Assembly (NCBI RefSeq): GCF_009601165.1
Contig: NZ_WIRE01000001.1
Location: 1,240,001-1,304,000 of the forward strand
DNA: 64,000 bases
From: Alcanivorax sediminis
GTDB lineage: Bacteria; Pseudomonadota; Gammaproteobacteria; Pseudomonadales; Alcanivoracaceae
Reading direction: 5' to 3'
Below, piece by piece: positions 1 through 10,328 of this stretch. Position 1 is the first letter of the stretch. Every line of letters begins with the position of its first letter. Below the pieces are notes generated by a model. The model worked only from the letters and a program-made list of their open reading frames with translations, made no database searches and was not told the DNA's origin. Position numbers and translations under genes: made by a program.

Positions 1-847
1 GGGCTTGCAGGGCGCTGGCCGACTCGTCCGCCGTTTCTGTCTGGGGGAAGCACCAAAGGCCGCCCCAGATGCCCTGTGAGGGGCGCTGCTCCAGCCACAC
101 ACGGCCTTGATCATCACGGAGGATCAGCATGGTGGTGGTGCGCACGGGAACCGTTTTCTTCGGCTTTTTGCCGGGGAAGGCTTCCGGATTGCCATTGGCA
201 AACGCGCTGCAGCCCTGGCTTAGCGGGCAGGCCAGGCAGTCTGGTTTACTGCGGCGGCACAGGGTTGCGCCCAGGTCCATGATGGCCTGGGTGTAATCGG
301 CCAGTCGCTCATCGGGGGTGTAGTGTTCGGCCAGCTCCCAGAGGCGCGTCTCTATCTGCTTCTTGCCGGGCCAGCCCTCCACGGAATGCAGTCGTGACAA
401 CACCCGTTTCACGTTGCCATCAAGAATAGGCGCGCGTATGCCACGGCTCTGGGCAAGGATGGCGCCGGCGGTAGAGCGGCCGATGCCGGGCAGGGTGGCC
501 ACTTCATCTACGGTATCCGGGAAATCGCCGCGGTAGTTTTCCAGCAGCTGCCTGGCGCACTTGTGCAGATTGCGGGCGCGGGCGTAGTAGCCCAGTCCTG
601 TCCACAGGTGCAGGACTTCATCCTGCTCCGCCAGCGCCAGGGTCTGCACATCCGGGAAACGCTCCATGAAGCGTTCGAAGTAGGGGATGACCGTGGTCAC
701 CTGGGTCTGCTGCAGCATGATCTCCGAGATCCACACCCGGTAGGGCGTGCGCGGATGCTGCCAGGGCAAGTCCTGACGTCCGTACTGGTCGTACCAGTCG
801 AGCAGGGCCTGGCTGAAACGGCTTGGCGAAAGTGTTCGGTGGGCCAT
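1..847 (-). CDS. mutY: MutY A/G-specific adenine glycosylase, C-terminus cut by window edge
   Basis: MutY removes adenine mispaired with 8-oxoguanine and starts base excision repair. Reading back from the ATG at 847 gives 282 codons before the window edge; the family is usually about 350-360 residues, so the C-terminal NUDIX-like part is incomplete. Visible: the catalytic Glu in [10 protein letters not shown] (residues 41-50), the helix-hairpin-helix [11 protein letters not shown] (about 119-129) with the catalytic Asp in ILDGNVKR (Asp143), and the [4Fe-4S] cysteines Cys197, Cys204, Cys207 and Cys213 in the C-X6-C-X2-C-X5-C spacing. It lies downstream of asmA on the same strand, as in Pseudomonas. 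The motifs leave little doubt about the family. Confidence 0.95.
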   Translation of the reverse strand, partial: MAHRTLSPSRFSQALLDWYDQYGRQDLPWQHPRTPYRVWISEIMLQQTQVTTVIPYFERFMERFPDVQTLALAEQDEVLHLWTGLGYYARARNLHKCARQLLENYRGDFPDTVDEVATLPGIGRSTAGAILAQSRGIRAPILDGNVKRVLSRLHSVEGWPGKKQIETRLWELAEHYTPDERLADYTQAIMDLGATLCRRSKPDCLACPLSQGCSAFANGNPEAFPGKKPKKTVPVRTTTMLILRDDQGRVWLEQRPSQGIWGGLWCFPQTETADESASALQA

Positions 848-938
848 GATTGTCCGGTTAAAAAAGCGGATACGGGCTTTGCCCGTTTCCGCCTTATCAT
901 TTGGCGTGCTGCATGTTGCGTGAAGCGTGCAGCGTCTC

Positions 939-3152
939 CTAATTAAACAGCTTTTTCAGGCCGTCCTGGATCTGCTTGTCCACTTCTTCCTTGGCCTTTT
1001 TCTTGGCTGCGTCCTTGATGACTTCCTCGGCGGTGTCGCCTTCGCCTTCAATACCCAGTTTGTCTTTCAGCTTGTCCTGGGTGGCTTTGGCGGCAACCTG
1101 TTTGCCAATGTCCTTGAAACCGGATTTGTCCGGACCGCACCACTTGGCTGGATCACCTTCCAGATTACCCTCACAGCGCAGTGGCCAGGTGGTGTCCGTC
1201 AGGTACTTGGAGGTGCCCAGTTCCGGTGACTGCATGCCGATCTTCAAGTCAAAATCCTGGTTGAGGATGTTCATCCAGCCATTGCCGCTGATCTTGCCCT
1301 TGCTGAGTACCGCATCCAGGCTGTCCAGGTAGGCCACGTTCTTGTCCAGGCGCGCCTTGGAGTTCAGGTCGAGGATCTTGGTATCTTCGGACAGGGCGGA
1401 AGGCAGTTTGCCTGATTCCTGGCCGGGGATCATGGCGGCGGCCAGGCCCTGGAATTGGCCAAGCATGTCGTTAACACCGCCAACCAAGGTGTTGTAGAGG
1501 TTCAGTCCGCGTACGGTGGCATCGGACAGGTTCAGGTCCAGGGTGCCCTTGGCAGAATCCATCAGCGCCTTTTCGCTATTGCCACTGGCGCTGTAGTTAC
1601 CGGTCATGGAGAACAGGCCTTTGGCCAGATCATCGTCCAGAGCCATTTGCGCGATGGGCTGGATCTGCACACTGGTGACCGTGTTGCTGGCAGTCATTTT
1701 CGGTGTCTTGCCAGAGGCATCCAGCGTGGCCTGGGCGCTGAAGCTGCCGTCCAGCGTTTTGCCGGTGGCCTGGGTCAGCTTGATGACCCCGTTTTGGGCG
1801 GTCACAGCGAATTTCAGGTCACTGGCGCTGATGCCGTCATAGCTGAGGCTGCCAATGGCAAATTTCCCGTCGATCAACAGCGGGCGCAGGGTTTCAACCG
1901 GGATCAGTTCGTCGGTGGACAGGCTGGCCGTGCCGCCCGTTTTGCCGGTGCCGGCAGCGGCGTCGCTGCTGTCTTCTTCTGTGCTCGGTGGCATATAGCC
2001 ATCCAGATTGATCGTGTCGAGCAGCAGGTCAAAGACAATTTTGCCGCTTGCCAGACTCGCCAGCCCGGCGCTGCCGCTGAGAGTGCTGTTGTCCAGTTTG
2101 AGAGTGAGGGGTTTGACCATTACGCTGCCGGGCTCACCCCCGAGGGTGGCATCCAGGGATATCTTGCTGAGCGCGTTGCTGTCAGTGGTTTCAATGGGGG
2201 CCTCGCCGATGGATTGCAGCACCTTGTTGGCATCAAAGGGCTGGGTGGCAAGCTTGCCGCTGACCTGCAGGTCGCTGGTGAGGGCTTTCACATCCACGTT
2301 GCCGCGGGTTTCGGTGCCAGCGGCGGTGAGCAGCAGGTCCTTGATGCTGAGGGTGTCGTCGGTGAGGTTGACGTCCAGATTCTGTTCAAGGTGAACATCG
2401 ACCGGCATGGTGGTGGCGCCGGCGATATTGGCATCCAGCGTCATGGGATTGAGCACGAAATGAGTATTGTCGATATCCGCAGCCAGTACGGTGTCCAGGC
2501 TCATATCTACCCGCATGTCGCTCTGGTCCTGATAGCGCAGGGACATCTGCAGCGGGAAGGGCTCATTCAGGTTTACGTCCTGGGCGCTCAGGTTGAAGTG
2601 CTCAACCACGATGTCGGTGCCGTCGACCGTGTTACGGTAGCGCACCTTGCCATCAGAGACGATCACCTCGGGAATGGTCAACGGGATATCCAGGCTTCCG
2701 CTCTCGGCGCTTTCCGTGCTGGTGGCCTCTTCCGGGGTTTCCGCTTCGGCCGTGGATTGCGGGCCGATTAGCTCCCAGTTGGCTCCGTCAGGCGCATCCA
2801 CCAGATTGACTTCCACGCCGGCCAGGCGGATGCCGTCCATTTCTACCTGCCCATACAGCAACGGCAGGACCGCTACGCTGAGAGAGGCTTCGTTGAGGGC
2901 CGCAAACAGCGCTTCCTGGTCGGCGATGCGCGCTTCGGTGCGGCCGATGCTCACACCCAGTGAGGGCCAGAACTGCCATGCGAGGTCGCCCTCGATATTC
3001 AGGGTCAGGTTGGCCTGTTCGCGGGCCTGTTTCTCGATTTCCGGCTTGAACTCATTGGGATCAATTACCTGTGTGATCACAAAAACGGCTATCGCCAATA
3101 GCAAAATGATGGCAACTACGGTGATCAGCAAAATTTTTAACAGGCGTCCCAT
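939..3152 (-). CDS. asmA: AsmA family outer-membrane biogenesis protein
   Basis: A 737-residue AsmA-type protein. The family has an N-terminal membrane anchor and a long beta-rich periplasmic body resembling bridge-like lipid transfer proteins, and is tied to outer-membrane lipid homeostasis. The chosen ATG (3152) begins [18 protein letters not shown], a clear signal-anchor, and is preceded by AAGGAG at good spacing. A longer in-frame start at 3236 would add 28 polar residues ahead of the helix and is less likely. The body is rich in Asp, Ser and Thr with repeated amphipathic strands. The C-terminus is a charged Lys/Asp/Glu-rich tail (about residues 690-737), possibly a helix. Gene order asmA-mutY is conserved in pseudomonads. 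Confidence 0.85.
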   Translation of the reverse strand: MGRLLKILLITVVAIILLLAIAVFVITQVIDPNEFKPEIEKQAREQANLTLNIEGDLAWQFWPSLGVSIGRTEARIADQEALFAALNEASLSVAVLPLLYGQVEMDGIRLAGVEVNLVDAPDGANWELIGPQSTAEAETPEEATSTESAESGSLDIPLTIPEVIVSDGKVRYRNTVDGTDIVVEHFNLSAQDVNLNEPFPLQMSLRYQDQSDMRVDMSLDTVLAADIDNTHFVLNPMTLDANIAGATTMPVDVHLEQNLDVNLTDDTLSIKDLLLTAAGTETRGNVDVKALTSDLQVSGKLATQPFDANKVLQSIGEAPIETTDSNALSKISLDATLGGEPGSVMVKPLTLKLDNSTLSGSAGLASLASGKIVFDLLLDTINLDGYMPPSTEEDSSDAAAGTGKTGGTASLSTDELIPVETLRPLLIDGKFAIGSLSYDGISASDLKFAVTAQNGVIKLTQATGKTLDGSFSAQATLDASGKTPKMTASNTVTSVQIQPIAQMALDDDLAKGLFSMTGNYSASGNSEKALMDSAKGTLDLNLSDATVRGLNLYNTLVGGVNDMLGQFQGLAAAMIPGQESGKLPSALSEDTKILDLNSKARLDKNVAYLDSLDAVLSKGKISGNGWMNILNQDFDLKIGMQSPELGTSKYLTDTTWPLRCEGNLEGDPAKWCGPDKSGFKDIGKQVAAKATQDKLKDKLGIEGEGDTAEEVIKDAAKKKAKEEVDKQIQDGLKKLFN

Positions 3153-3254
3153 GGAGCTCTCCTTGCGTGTTTGCCAGTTGACCGGGATTATAGCAGCCGT
3201 GAATAACGTACCATAACCGTTGAATTGGTTTAGCAATAGTTAGGGGAAGGACCT

Positions 3255-5201
3255 TTGCAAAAGTTCCATTTGGTTGTGTTTGCTTTTTTTGCGTTGCTGA
3301 GTACTGCGGCGCAGGCGATCAAACCTGAGCCTGTTGTCCTGAAGGGAATCGGGGAGGCTGTTGTGCTGGGCGACAGGATGCAAATTCTGGAGGACCCGGA
3401 AAGTCACTGGTCTCTGGATCAGGTGCGCAACCAGTTTGCCAGCCGGTTCCGTAACAGCGAGGCTTCGGCGCTGAGTTTTGGTTTTACGGACAGCACCATC
3501 TGGTTGCGATTCGCGGTGGATGCCACTGCGGCCGAGGGCAGCTGGTTCCTGGTGGAGCGCTATCCTATTCTGGATGAGCTGACGTTGTTCGTGCCCGACA
3601 GCAGCGGTGCATACAAGGAATTCCCCGTGGGTGATACGCGCCCGTTTTCCCTGCGCCCGATGGATTTGCGCTCTTTTGTGTTTCCGCTCAATACCGAATC
3701 GGGAGGGGAAACCGAGTATTACGTGAAGGTGAAGGGCAAGGGGGCGCTGAACATGATGCCCATGCTCTACAGTGCCAAGGGGTTGGTGGAGTACACCTAT
3801 ATCGAACAGCTGATCCAGGGCCTGTTTTACGGTTCGCTGGCGATCATGCTGGTGTACAACCTGATGCTTTATCTGTCACTGCGTGACAACGTGCACCTTC
3901 ACTTTGTGATGTTTCTGGCCGGGGTGCTTTACTTCAATATCGCGGTGAGCGGTTACGGCCTGCAATTCTTGTGGCCGGAGTCACCCAAGATCAATGAGTA
4001 TTTTTGGCTGGCGACCTATGTGATTGCGACAGCGCTGGCGCTTTACTCGCGGCAGTTCCTCCAGCTTGCGCAGCGTTTCCCCCGCTATGATCGTCTGCTT
4101 CGCCATTACCTGATCATGATCGGCATGGCCTTCCTGCTGCAGTGGGTGTTGCAGCCCCCGTACTCATACCACCTGTCGACTTTCGTATCGCTGTTGACCG
4201 TGGTGCTGTTCAGCTGGCTTGGCTGGACAGTTTGGCGACAGGGCTTCCGGGTTGCGCGTCTTTATGTGCTGGCCTGGTCAGTGTTCCTGTTGACCATTTT
4301 CCTGTTCGCCATTGGCAACCTTGGGTTGATCCCTTTCCATCCGATAATCCCCTATTTGCCGCATATTGGTGCGCTCTGGGTGGTCGTGATGCTCTCCCTG
4401 GCGCTCGGTGACCGCATCCGTTTCCTCGAGAACGAACGCAAGCAGTTGGCGCTGGAAGCCCAGCAGAACCTGGAACGGCATCTGTCGGATATCGAGCAGA
4501 TGAACCAGGACAAGTCCATGTTCCTGCAGTACATCAGTCACGAACTGAATACACCGATCAACTGGATTGGTGCTGCGGATTCGCTGGGTGGCAGCAACAG
4601 CGAAGACAGTGACGTGGATGTCTGGGCCATGGTGCGCAAAGGCCAGAAACGGTTGATCGGTATTGTGGGTACCTCGCTGCGATATTTTGACTTGTCTGAT
4701 CGTAATCAGCCGCCACTGGTGGGGGCGTGTCAGCCCATGTGGCTGATTGATGCCCTGGTGCGCGAGCAGTCAGACCGCATTGAAAAATCCGGCATCAGCT
4801 TTCGCAACCGGGTATCCCCTAACCTGCGGGTAAGGGCCAGTGAGAGCGAGCTGAAAGAAGTCTTTGCCATGGTGCTGGACAACGCACTCCGTTTCAGCGC
4901 GGAGGGTGGCAATGTGGACGTATCCAGCGAAGTGGATGTGGCGGGCGGCTTTGCGCATATCGTGGTACGCGATGAGGGCAAGGGGGCCACGGCGGATCAG
5001 CTTGAGAAAATTATGGAACCGTTCTTTGTGATGGGCTCACGGCACCATGAGGAAGGGTTTGGTCTGTCGCTGGCCATGGCAAGGGTCATGGTGGAGCAAG
5101 TGGGGGGGCAGTTGTGGGCAGAAAGCCCCGGGCCCGGCCGGGGCTTCAGTCTGCATTTGCGGCTGGCGCTGGCCGAAATCGATACCGCTAACGCACCCTG
5201 A
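3255..5201 (+). CDS. 7TMR-DISM membrane sensor histidine kinase (orphan)
   Basis: A 648-residue membrane sensor kinase. A TTG start is preceded by AGGGGAAGG and begins a signal peptide (residues 1-21, ending AQA). Next come a periplasmic 7TMR-DISMED2-like beta domain (about 35-165), a seven-helix 7TMR-DISM block (about 175-390) and a short coiled linker. The HisKA H-box ISHELNTP carries phospho-acceptor His429. The HATPase_c N-box (VLDNALRF, about 540) and G-boxes (DEGKG near 573, GFGLSLAMARVM near 600) complete the catalytic core. No receiver domain or response regulator is adjacent, so the partner is unknown. DISM sensors often bind carbohydrate-like or surface-associated ligands; that is family knowledge only. 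Confidence 0.85.
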   Translation: MQKFHLVVFAFFALLSTAAQAIKPEPVVLKGIGEAVVLGDRMQILEDPESHWSLDQVRNQFASRFRNSEASALSFGFTDSTIWLRFAVDATAAEGSWFLVERYPILDELTLFVPDSSGAYKEFPVGDTRPFSLRPMDLRSFVFPLNTESGGETEYYVKVKGKGALNMMPMLYSAKGLVEYTYIEQLIQGLFYGSLAIMLVYNLMLYLSLRDNVHLHFVMFLAGVLYFNIAVSGYGLQFLWPESPKINEYFWLATYVIATALALYSRQFLQLAQRFPRYDRLLRHYLIMIGMAFLLQWVLQPPYSYHLSTFVSLLTVVLFSWLGWTVWRQGFRVARLYVLAWSVFLLTIFLFAIGNLGLIPFHPIIPYLPHIGALWVVVMLSLALGDRIRFLENERKQLALEAQQNLERHLSDIEQMNQDKSMFLQYISHELNTPINWIGAADSLGGSNSEDSDVDVWAMVRKGQKRLIGIVGTSLRYFDLSDRNQPPLVGACQPMWLIDALVREQSDRIEKSGISFRNRVSPNLRVRASESELKEVFAMVLDNALRFSAEGGNVDVSSEVDVAGGFAHIVVRDEGKGATADQLEKIMEPFFVMGSRHHEEGFGLSLAMARVMVEQVGGQLWAESPGPGRGFSLHLRLALAEIDTANAP

Positions 5202-5211
5202 CCCTGCTGAA

Positions 5212-5574
5212 TCAGGCGCTGGCCTGCTGGCAATGTGCTGGCAGGCTCACAGCCTCCCCCAGTGCCTGGCTGATCAGGCGCAGGAAATCCTTGCCGACAC
5301 CCCGTCCGCGGGTGGCCGGATGCACTACCATCCAGTCCATTGCAGGCTGGTTTTTCTCGATCAGGGCGATAGCCACGCGCTTGCCATTGAAGTGGGCGGC
5401 GAACAGGCGGTGATCCCCTGATGCCAGAGCCTCCTGGAGTTTTTGCCGGTATTCCGGGTCATCGCGCAGCACCTGATCAAAGGTCTGGCATTCTTCCGGA
5501 GAGAGGGGGTGGGCCTGAACACTGATGGGCATGGGGTCGACTCCGCTGGTTGGGGGAATGGGTGGCTCTGCCAC
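5212..5574 (-). CDS. Small GNAT-fold protein, PanZ/acetyl-CoA-sensor-like
   Basis: A 120-residue protein with the acetyl-CoA binding signature ATRGRGVGKDFLR (about residues 87-99), which fits the Q/R-x-x-G-x-G/A pattern of GNAT acetyltransferases. Length and layout (N-terminal helix, HFNGKRVAIALI strand, WMVVHPATRGRGVG loop) resemble the PanZ/PanM group, which binds acetyl-CoA and helps mature or regulate aspartate decarboxylase PanD. No panD is nearby, so that role is inferred. An alternative ATG at codon 15 (MPISVQAH) would give 106 residues. The gene converges on the histidine kinase with 10 bp between stops and is divergent from hisB. Confidence 0.6.
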   Translation of the reverse strand: MAEPPIPPTSGVDPMPISVQAHPLSPEECQTFDQVLRDDPEYRQKLQEALASGDHRLFAAHFNGKRVAIALIEKNQPAMDWMVVHPATRGRGVGKDFLRLISQALGEAVSLPAHCQQASA

Positions 5575-5602
5575 AATGGTGTCAACAGGCCGTCAGGCTG
5601 CG

Positions 5603-5608
5603 TATAAT
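5603..5608 (+). promoter_or_regulatory. Candidate -10 element for hisB operon
   Basis: A perfect TATAAT lies 28 bp before the hisB ATG, followed by GGGAGGT as ribosome binding site. No good -35 hexamer is seen at 16-18 bp spacing, so this is a tentative promoter for hisBHAF. Confidence 0.4.
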
Positions 5609-5635
5609 AGCCGGCCCAATGCCCGGGAGGTATAG

Positions 5636-6241
5636 ATGAGCAAGCGAAGCGCGACTGTTGAGCGCAACACCCTGGAAACCCAGATTCAGGTTTCCATCAA
5701 TCTGGATGGTACTGGTCAGTGCAAACTGGACACCGGTCTGCCGTTTCTGGAGCACATGCTGGACCAGGTAGCCCGCCACGGTCTGGTGGATCTGGATATT
5801 ACCGCCAAGGGTGATTTGCACATCGACGCTCACCATACCGTCGAAGATATCGGTATTACCCTGGGACAGGCGTTCGCCAAAGCCGTTAGCGACAAGAAGG
5901 GCGTTCGCCGCTATGGCCATGCCTATGTGCCGCTGGATGAAGCCCTGTCCCGCGTGGTGGTGGACCTGTCTGGCCGTCCTGGTCTGGAAATGTTCGTGGA
6001 TTTCACCCGGGGCAGCATTGGCGGCTTCGACGTGGATCTGTTCTATGAATTTTTCCAGGGGTTGGTCAACCACGCCATGATTAGCCTGCACATCGATAAT
6101 TTGCGTGGCAAGAATGCTCACCATCAGGCCGAGACGGTGTTCAAGGCGTTTGGCCGCGCCCTGCGTATGGCCGTTGAGCCTGATCCGCGCATGACCGGTA
6201 TTACCCCGTCCACCAAGGGCACCCTGAGCGAAAAAGAGTAA
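5636..6241 (+). CDS. hisB: Imidazoleglycerol-phosphate dehydratase
   Basis: Monofunctional HisB (201 residues) catalyses dehydration of imidazole-glycerol phosphate to imidazole-acetol phosphate in histidine synthesis. The metal-binding motif [14 protein letters not shown] (His66 and His67) and the second copy [15 protein letters not shown] (about 162) are both intact. The family is two repeated halves that coordinate manganese. The phosphatase domain found fused in enteric HisB is absent, as in pseudomonads. ATG is preceded by GGGAGGT. It is first in the hisB-hisH-hisA-hisF cluster, 8 bp before hisH. Confidence 0.97.
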   Translation: MSKRSATVERNTLETQIQVSINLDGTGQCKLDTGLPFLEHMLDQVARHGLVDLDITAKGDLHIDAHHTVEDIGITLGQAFAKAVSDKKGVRRYGHAYVPLDEALSRVVVDLSGRPGLEMFVDFTRGSIGGFDVDLFYEFFQGLVNHAMISLHIDNLRGKNAHHQAETVFKAFGRALRMAVEPDPRMTGITPSTKGTLSEKE

Positions 6242-6249
6242 CTGCAGCC

Positions 6250-6891
6250 ATGAGCGAAGTAGTTGCCGTTATCGATTACGGCATGGGCAACCTGCACTCT
6301 GCGGGCAAAGCTCTGGAAAAAGTGGCTAACGGCCAGCAAATCCTGATTACCGGGGATCCTGACGCGATTCGCGCCGCGGACAGAGTGGTCTTTCCCGGCG
6401 TTGGCGCCATTCGTGACTGCATCGCGGTGCTGAAGGAAACAGGCCTGGATCAGGCCATCCGTGATGTGATTGCGGCGGGCAAGCCGGTGCTGGGTATCTG
6501 TGTCGGCATGCAGGCACTGATGGCGCACAGTGAAGAGAACAACGGCGTGGATTGCCTGGGCATATTCGACGGGGAAGTGACCTTCTTTGGCGAAATGCTC
6601 GACGAAACCGGTGGCAAGCTGAAAGTGCCGCACATGGGCTGGAACCAGGTGCAGCAGGGCATGGCGCATCCCATGTGGGCGGGCATTGCCGACAATGCCC
6701 GTTTTTATTTTGTGCACAGCTACTGCGTCACCGGCCTGGCCGATGAAGAGGTGGCCGGTTATTGCGATTACGGTCGCCGTTTTGCTGCAGCTGCCACCCG
6801 CAATAATGTTTTCGCGGTGCAATTCCATCCGGAAAAGAGTGCAGATGCTGGCCTGACCCTGCTGGAAAACTTTCTGCGCTGGCGGCCATAA
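6250..6891 (+). CDS. hisH: Imidazole glycerol phosphate synthase, glutaminase subunit
   Basis: HisH (213 residues) is the class I glutamine amidotransferase that supplies ammonia to HisF for ring closure of imidazole-glycerol phosphate. The nucleophile is Cys84 in [10 protein letters not shown]. The His-Glu pair of the triad is in [10 protein letters not shown] (His193, Glu195). The N-terminus [13 protein letters not shown] is typical. It starts 8 bp after hisB. A 60-bp gap separates it from hisA, enough for an internal signal, but no clear promoter is visible. Confidence 0.97.
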   Translation: MSEVVAVIDYGMGNLHSAGKALEKVANGQQILITGDPDAIRAADRVVFPGVGAIRDCIAVLKETGLDQAIRDVIAAGKPVLGICVGMQALMAHSEENNGVDCLGIFDGEVTFFGEMLDETGGKLKVPHMGWNQVQQGMAHPMWAGIADNARFYFVHSYCVTGLADEEVAGYCDYGRRFAAAATRNNVFAVQFHPEKSADAGLTLLENFLRWRP

Positions 6892-6951
6892 CGGCCGCTA
6901 CGCAATTCCCTGTTTGATCGACTGAAAAACGCATAACGCGACGAGACTCTG

Positions 6952-7692
6952 ATGCTACTGATTCCTGCCATCGACCTGAAAGACGGAAAATGTGTTCGCC
7001 TCAAGCAGGGGCGGATGGAAGACGATACGGTGTTTTCCGAGGATCCGGTGGCCGTGGCTACCCATTGGGTCGAGCAGGGTGCCCGTCGCCTGCACCTGGT
7101 GGATCTCAATGGTGCTTTTGCTGGTGAGCCGGTCAACGGCGAGATCGTCAAGGCCATTGCCCAAAAGTATCCGGATCTGCCAATCCAGATTGGTGGGGGT
7201 ATCCGTAGCCCGGAAATCATTCAGGCCTATCTGGATGCGGGTGTGCAGTGGGTAATCATCGGTACCAAGGCCGTGAACGAGCCTGAGTTTGTACGTGAAA
7301 TGTGCAAGCAGTTCCCGGGTCACATTATCGTTGGACTGGACGCCAAAGACGGTATGGTGGCCACTGATGGCTGGGCCAACGTGACGGATGTGAATGTGAT
7401 CGACCTGGCCAAACAGTTCGAAAATGATGGTGTGTCCGCCATCGTTTATACCGACATCAGCCGTGACGGCATGCTGCAGGGTGTCAATGTGGAAGCCACC
7501 GTGCGTCTGGCCCAGTCCATGTCCATTCCGGTGATCGCTTCCGGCGGCATTACTGACCTGGAAGATGTACGCAATCTTTGTGAAGTGGCGGATCAGGGCA
7601 TCAGCGGTGCCATCACTGGCCGGGCCATTTACGAAAATACCTTGAACTTCGCAGAAGGTCAGGCTTTGTCTGACGAACTGATCAAGGGCTGA
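6952..7692 (+). CDS. hisA: ProFAR isomerase (phosphoribosylformimino-AICAR-P isomerase)
   Basis: HisA (246 residues) is a TIM barrel that performs the Amadori rearrangement of ProFAR to PRFAR. Catalytic Asp8 (IPAIDLKDG) and the second Asp in GLDAKDG (about 129) are present, as are the phosphate-binding segments IQIGGGIRS and VIASGGI. Length is normal. It lies 13 bp upstream of hisF, and the two proteins are visibly related half-barrel duplications. Confidence 0.97.
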   Translation: MLLIPAIDLKDGKCVRLKQGRMEDDTVFSEDPVAVATHWVEQGARRLHLVDLNGAFAGEPVNGEIVKAIAQKYPDLPIQIGGGIRSPEIIQAYLDAGVQWVIIGTKAVNEPEFVREMCKQFPGHIIVGLDAKDGMVATDGWANVTDVNVIDLAKQFENDGVSAIVYTDISRDGMLQGVNVEATVRLAQSMSIPVIASGGITDLEDVRNLCEVADQGISGAITGRAIYENTLNFAEGQALSDELIKG

Positions 7693-7705
7693 GGCGGAGA
7701 CAATC

Positions 7706-8482
7706 ATGGGACTCGCCAAACGCATTATCCCCTGTCTGGATGTGGATGACGGCCGTGTGGTCAAGGGTGTTCAGTTCGTGGATATCCGTGATGCCGGTGA
7801 CCCGGTGGAAGTGGCCAAGCGCTATAACGATGCCGGTGCCGACGAGATTACTTTTCTGGATATCACCGCCAGCCATGAAGGTCGCGATACCACCCTCCAT
7901 ACGGTGGAGCAGATTGCCAGTCAGGTGTTTATTCCCCTGACCGTGGGCGGCGGTGTCCGCACTCTGGAAGATATCCGCAACCTGCTGAATGCCGGTGCCG
8001 ACAAGGTCGGCATCAATTCGGCCGCAGTCCATAACCCGGAATTTGTCCGTGAGGCTGCGGAACGTTTTGGTTCCCAGTGCATTGTGGTGGCCATTGATGC
8101 CAAGAAAGTCAGTGCCGAAAGCGAGCCTAACCGTTGGGAAATCTTTACCCATGGTGGTCGTAAGCCCACCGGCCTGGATGCGGTGGAATGGGCCAGGCGC
8201 ATGACCGACTACGGCGCTGGGGAGATCCTGCTGACCAGCATGGATCGTGATGGCACCAAGAATGGTTTTGATATCGCACTGACCCGGGCGATTTCCGAAG
8301 CGGTGCCAGTGCCGGTGATCGCCAGCGGTGGGGTAGGCAACCTGCAGCACCTTGCTGACGGTGTGATCCAGGGTGGAGCGGATGCGGTGCTGGCGGCCTC
8401 CATTTTTCATTTTGGTGAATATTCAGTGGAAGAAGCCAAACGTTTCATGCAGAACGCAGGTATCGAAATGCGTCTGGATTGA
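7706..8482 (+). CDS. hisF: Imidazole glycerol phosphate synthase, cyclase subunit
   Basis: HisF (258 residues) is the TIM-barrel cyclase that converts PRFAR plus ammonia from HisH into imidazole-glycerol phosphate and AICAR. Asp12 ([12 protein letters not shown]) and the second catalytic Asp in VVAIDAKK (about 131) are intact; phosphate sites VGGGVRT and VIASGGVG are clear. It is the last gene of the cluster, followed within 30 bp by a rho-independent terminator. hisI is not here; hisE lies about 28 kb away. Confidence 0.97.
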   Translation: MGLAKRIIPCLDVDDGRVVKGVQFVDIRDAGDPVEVAKRYNDAGADEITFLDITASHEGRDTTLHTVEQIASQVFIPLTVGGGVRTLEDIRNLLNAGADKVGINSAAVHNPEFVREAAERFGSQCIVVAIDAKKVSAESEPNRWEIFTHGGRKPTGLDAVEWARRMTDYGAGEILLTSMDRDGTKNGFDIALTRAISEAVPVPVIASGGVGNLQHLADGVIQGGADAVLAASIFHFGEYSVEEAKRFMQNAGIEMRLD

Positions 8483-8510
8483 CCGCATCCATGTCGTGTT
8501 TGCCTGTTGG

Positions 8511-8538
8511 AAAACCCCGGTTTTATCCGGGGTTTTTT
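8511..8538 (+). terminator. Rho-independent terminator after hisF
   Basis: An AAAACCCCGG / CCGGGGTTTT hairpin with a 4-5 nt loop and a T6 run, 28 bp after the hisF stop. It ends the hisBHAF transcript. Confidence 0.85.
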
Positions 8539-8685
8539 GTGTCTTTTGAGGGTGTGAACAAGGCCCGTAACAGGCTGCGTAGTCTGTCGAACTTCTGCTG
8601 CCGTTTACCCCGGGCCTATAGTCCCGGCCTCGTTCCTGATTTACTCTCGAACTTTTGCGAATAATTATAATCGGGAGAGTACGCA

Positions 8686-9573
8686 ATGGGTTCGAGTGCG
8701 CTGATCGACATCGGTTTGCCAATATCCCTGTTTCTGATCATGGTCGGTATGGGCATGACGCTGACGCCCAAGGACTTCCGTGAGGTGGTGATTGCGCCAA
8801 AGGGAACAACTTATGGGCTGATTTGCCAGATCCTGCTCTTGCCGATGGTGGCCTTTGGTGTGGCGGTGGCGCTGGACCTCTCCCCTGCGCTGGCGGTGGG
8901 TCTGATCGTGGTGGCCGCTTGCCCGGGGGGGACGACCTCCAACCTGTTTGTGTATCTGGGGCGCGGAGACGTGGCGCTGTCCATTGTACTAACGGTGATT
9001 GCCAGCCTGATCACCATTGTCACCTTGCCTGCCTTCACCGGTTGGGCGCTCGCCCATTTCCATGATGCAGCCAGAACTATCGAGTTGCCGGTGCTGCGCA
9101 CCGTGATCACGCTGATCGTGATTGTGCTGCTGCCTGTGGCCATTGGCATGACGATCAAACATTTCAAGCCAGTATTGGCCGCCAAGGGCGAAAAAGCGGT
9201 GGGTCTGCTGGGGTTGTTTGTGCTGATCGCGGTGATTGCCATGCTGCTGGTCAAACTGGGTGACGAAGCGTTTGAACTGTTCCGTAAGGCTGGTGTGTCG
9301 GCGATTATTCTCAACGTGGCCGGGATCATTCTCGGCATGGTGGGTGGCCGCCTGATTGGGCTTAGCCGTGATCAGGCTTTTACTGTGGCCATCGAGCTGG
9401 GTATCAAGAATGGTACCCTCGGACTGATGGTGACCCTGACGCTGTTGCACTCCGAAGCCATGTCTGTGCCGTCGGCAGTGTACGGTGTACTGATGTTTGC
9501 TTTCGGTTTCCTGTTGATTGGCTATGCGCGCCTGACCGGAATTGGTCGCAACAGTGCTCAGGTTTCGCCGTGA
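8686..9573 (+). CDS. Bile acid:sodium symporter (BASS) family transporter
   Basis: A 295-residue integral membrane protein, almost wholly hydrophobic, with about nine predicted helices. It has the BASS/SBF features: an N-terminal GMGMTLTPKDF segment, an AACPGGTTSNLF motif (about residues 80-92) at the sodium-binding crossover, and EIGIKNGTLGL-type helix-break sequence (here ELGIKNGTLGL, about 238-248). The family imports organic anions such as bile acids, pantoate or keto acids with sodium; the substrate cannot be read from sequence. ATG follows GGGAGAG. The 3' end overlaps the convergent minus-strand deacetylase-like gene by 16 bp. Confidence 0.85.
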   Translation: MGSSALIDIGLPISLFLIMVGMGMTLTPKDFREVVIAPKGTTYGLICQILLLPMVAFGVAVALDLSPALAVGLIVVAACPGGTTSNLFVYLGRGDVALSIVLTVIASLITIVTLPAFTGWALAHFHDAARTIELPVLRTVITLIVIVLLPVAIGMTIKHFKPVLAAKGEKAVGLLGLFVLIAVIAMLLVKLGDEAFELFRKAGVSAIILNVAGIILGMVGGRLIGLSRDQAFTVAIELGIKNGTLGLMVTLTLLHSEAMSVPSAVYGVLMFAFGFLLIGYARLTGIGRNSAQVSP

Positions 9574-10328
9574 TCCGACGCCTGAGTGGACGCGGTATTC
9601 ATGACCGGCGTGCTGAGTAGTTCGGAAACGGGTACTACCCGGATGCCGGCCTGTTTCAGCAGGGGCAGTACCTGCTGCAAGTAGTGCACTGTCTCCGGGT
9701 ATGGGTGGCCAATAGCGATGGCGTGGCCGCGCTGGCGCGCCAGTTTGATCAGCTTGTTGAACTGCTCGTTGATCCTGACCAGGCTGCGGTCGTTATCCAG
9801 AAAGATATCCCTGCCTGCGTTCGCCAGCCCGACCTGCATGGCTTGGCGCTGGGCAACTGAGCGGCCGCTGGTGCGGCTGTCCACAAAGAACAGCTGATGG
9901 GCCTTGAGTTCCTTCATCAGCCAGCCCATGGCCTGACGTTGTTCGGTCAGTTCGCTGCCCATGTGGTTGTTGAGTCCGCGGGCCTCGGGTAATTGGCTTA
10001 GGGACTTGCGCACCTGGGTCAGCAGTTCCTGCTCAGACATGTCGGCAGTAAGGCCGCCACGATCCAGCTTTTCATGCTGCTTGGCTGCCATGGGCATGTG
10101 CACAATGACTTCCTTGCCAGCCTGGCTGGCGCGTCTGGCCAGTCGTTGTCCGTGGGGGGAAAAGGGGATCACCGCACAGGTGACCGCCGCGGGCAGGTCG
10201 ACGATGGCCTGGCCGTGGCGGCTGCTATAACCCAGATCATCAATGATGATGGCAATGCGTGGCTGCCCCTCAGCGCTGGCCAGCTCGGCCAGCATCAGCA
10301 GAGTAAGTGCCCAGAGACGCAGCCCCAT
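9558..10328 (-). CDS. Divergent polysaccharide deacetylase family protein (YibQ-like)
   Basis: A 256-residue secreted protein with a signal peptide (residues 1-19, ending ASA) and a NodB-like barrel typical of the divergent polysaccharide deacetylase family (DUF610, E. coli YibQ). Characteristic segments: IAIIIDDLGYS near the N-terminus, VIPFSPHG, IVHMPMAA, GLNNHMGSELT and the terminal IAIGHPYPETV. Some metal-binding residues of true NodB enzymes are not conserved in this family, so catalytic activity is uncertain. It overlaps the end of ctpA by one base (TAATG), indicating translational coupling in an envC-ctpA-yibQ envelope operon. Confidence 0.8.
   Translation of the reverse strand: MGLRLWALTLLMLAELASAEGQPRIAIIIDDLGYSSRHGQAIVDLPAAVTCAVIPFSPHGQRLARRASQAGKEVIVHMPMAAKQHEKLDRGGLTADMSEQELLTQVRKSLSQLPEARGLNNHMGSELTEQRQAMGWLMKELKAHQLFFVDSRTSGRSVAQRQAMQVGLANAGRDIFLDNDRSLVRINEQFNKLIKLARQRGHAIAIGHPYPETVHYLQQVLPLLKQAGIRVVPVSELLSTPVMNTASTQASDHGET

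Noticed and set aside
1455..2771. 438-codon plus-strand open frame opposite asmA
   Set aside because: It is entirely antisense to a well-supported AsmA gene, has low-complexity composition without any domain, and no ribosome site; a by-product of GC-rich third positions.
1606..3216. Several further plus-strand frames opposite asmA (1606-1842, 2008-2394, 2647-3216)
   Set aside because: Ser/Leu/Pro/Arg-rich shadow translations without motifs or start signals.
8661..8671. TATAAT before the BASS transporter gene as a -10 box
   Set aside because: It is only 14 bp before the start codon and overlaps the space needed for the ribosome site; a transcript from it would be almost leaderless.
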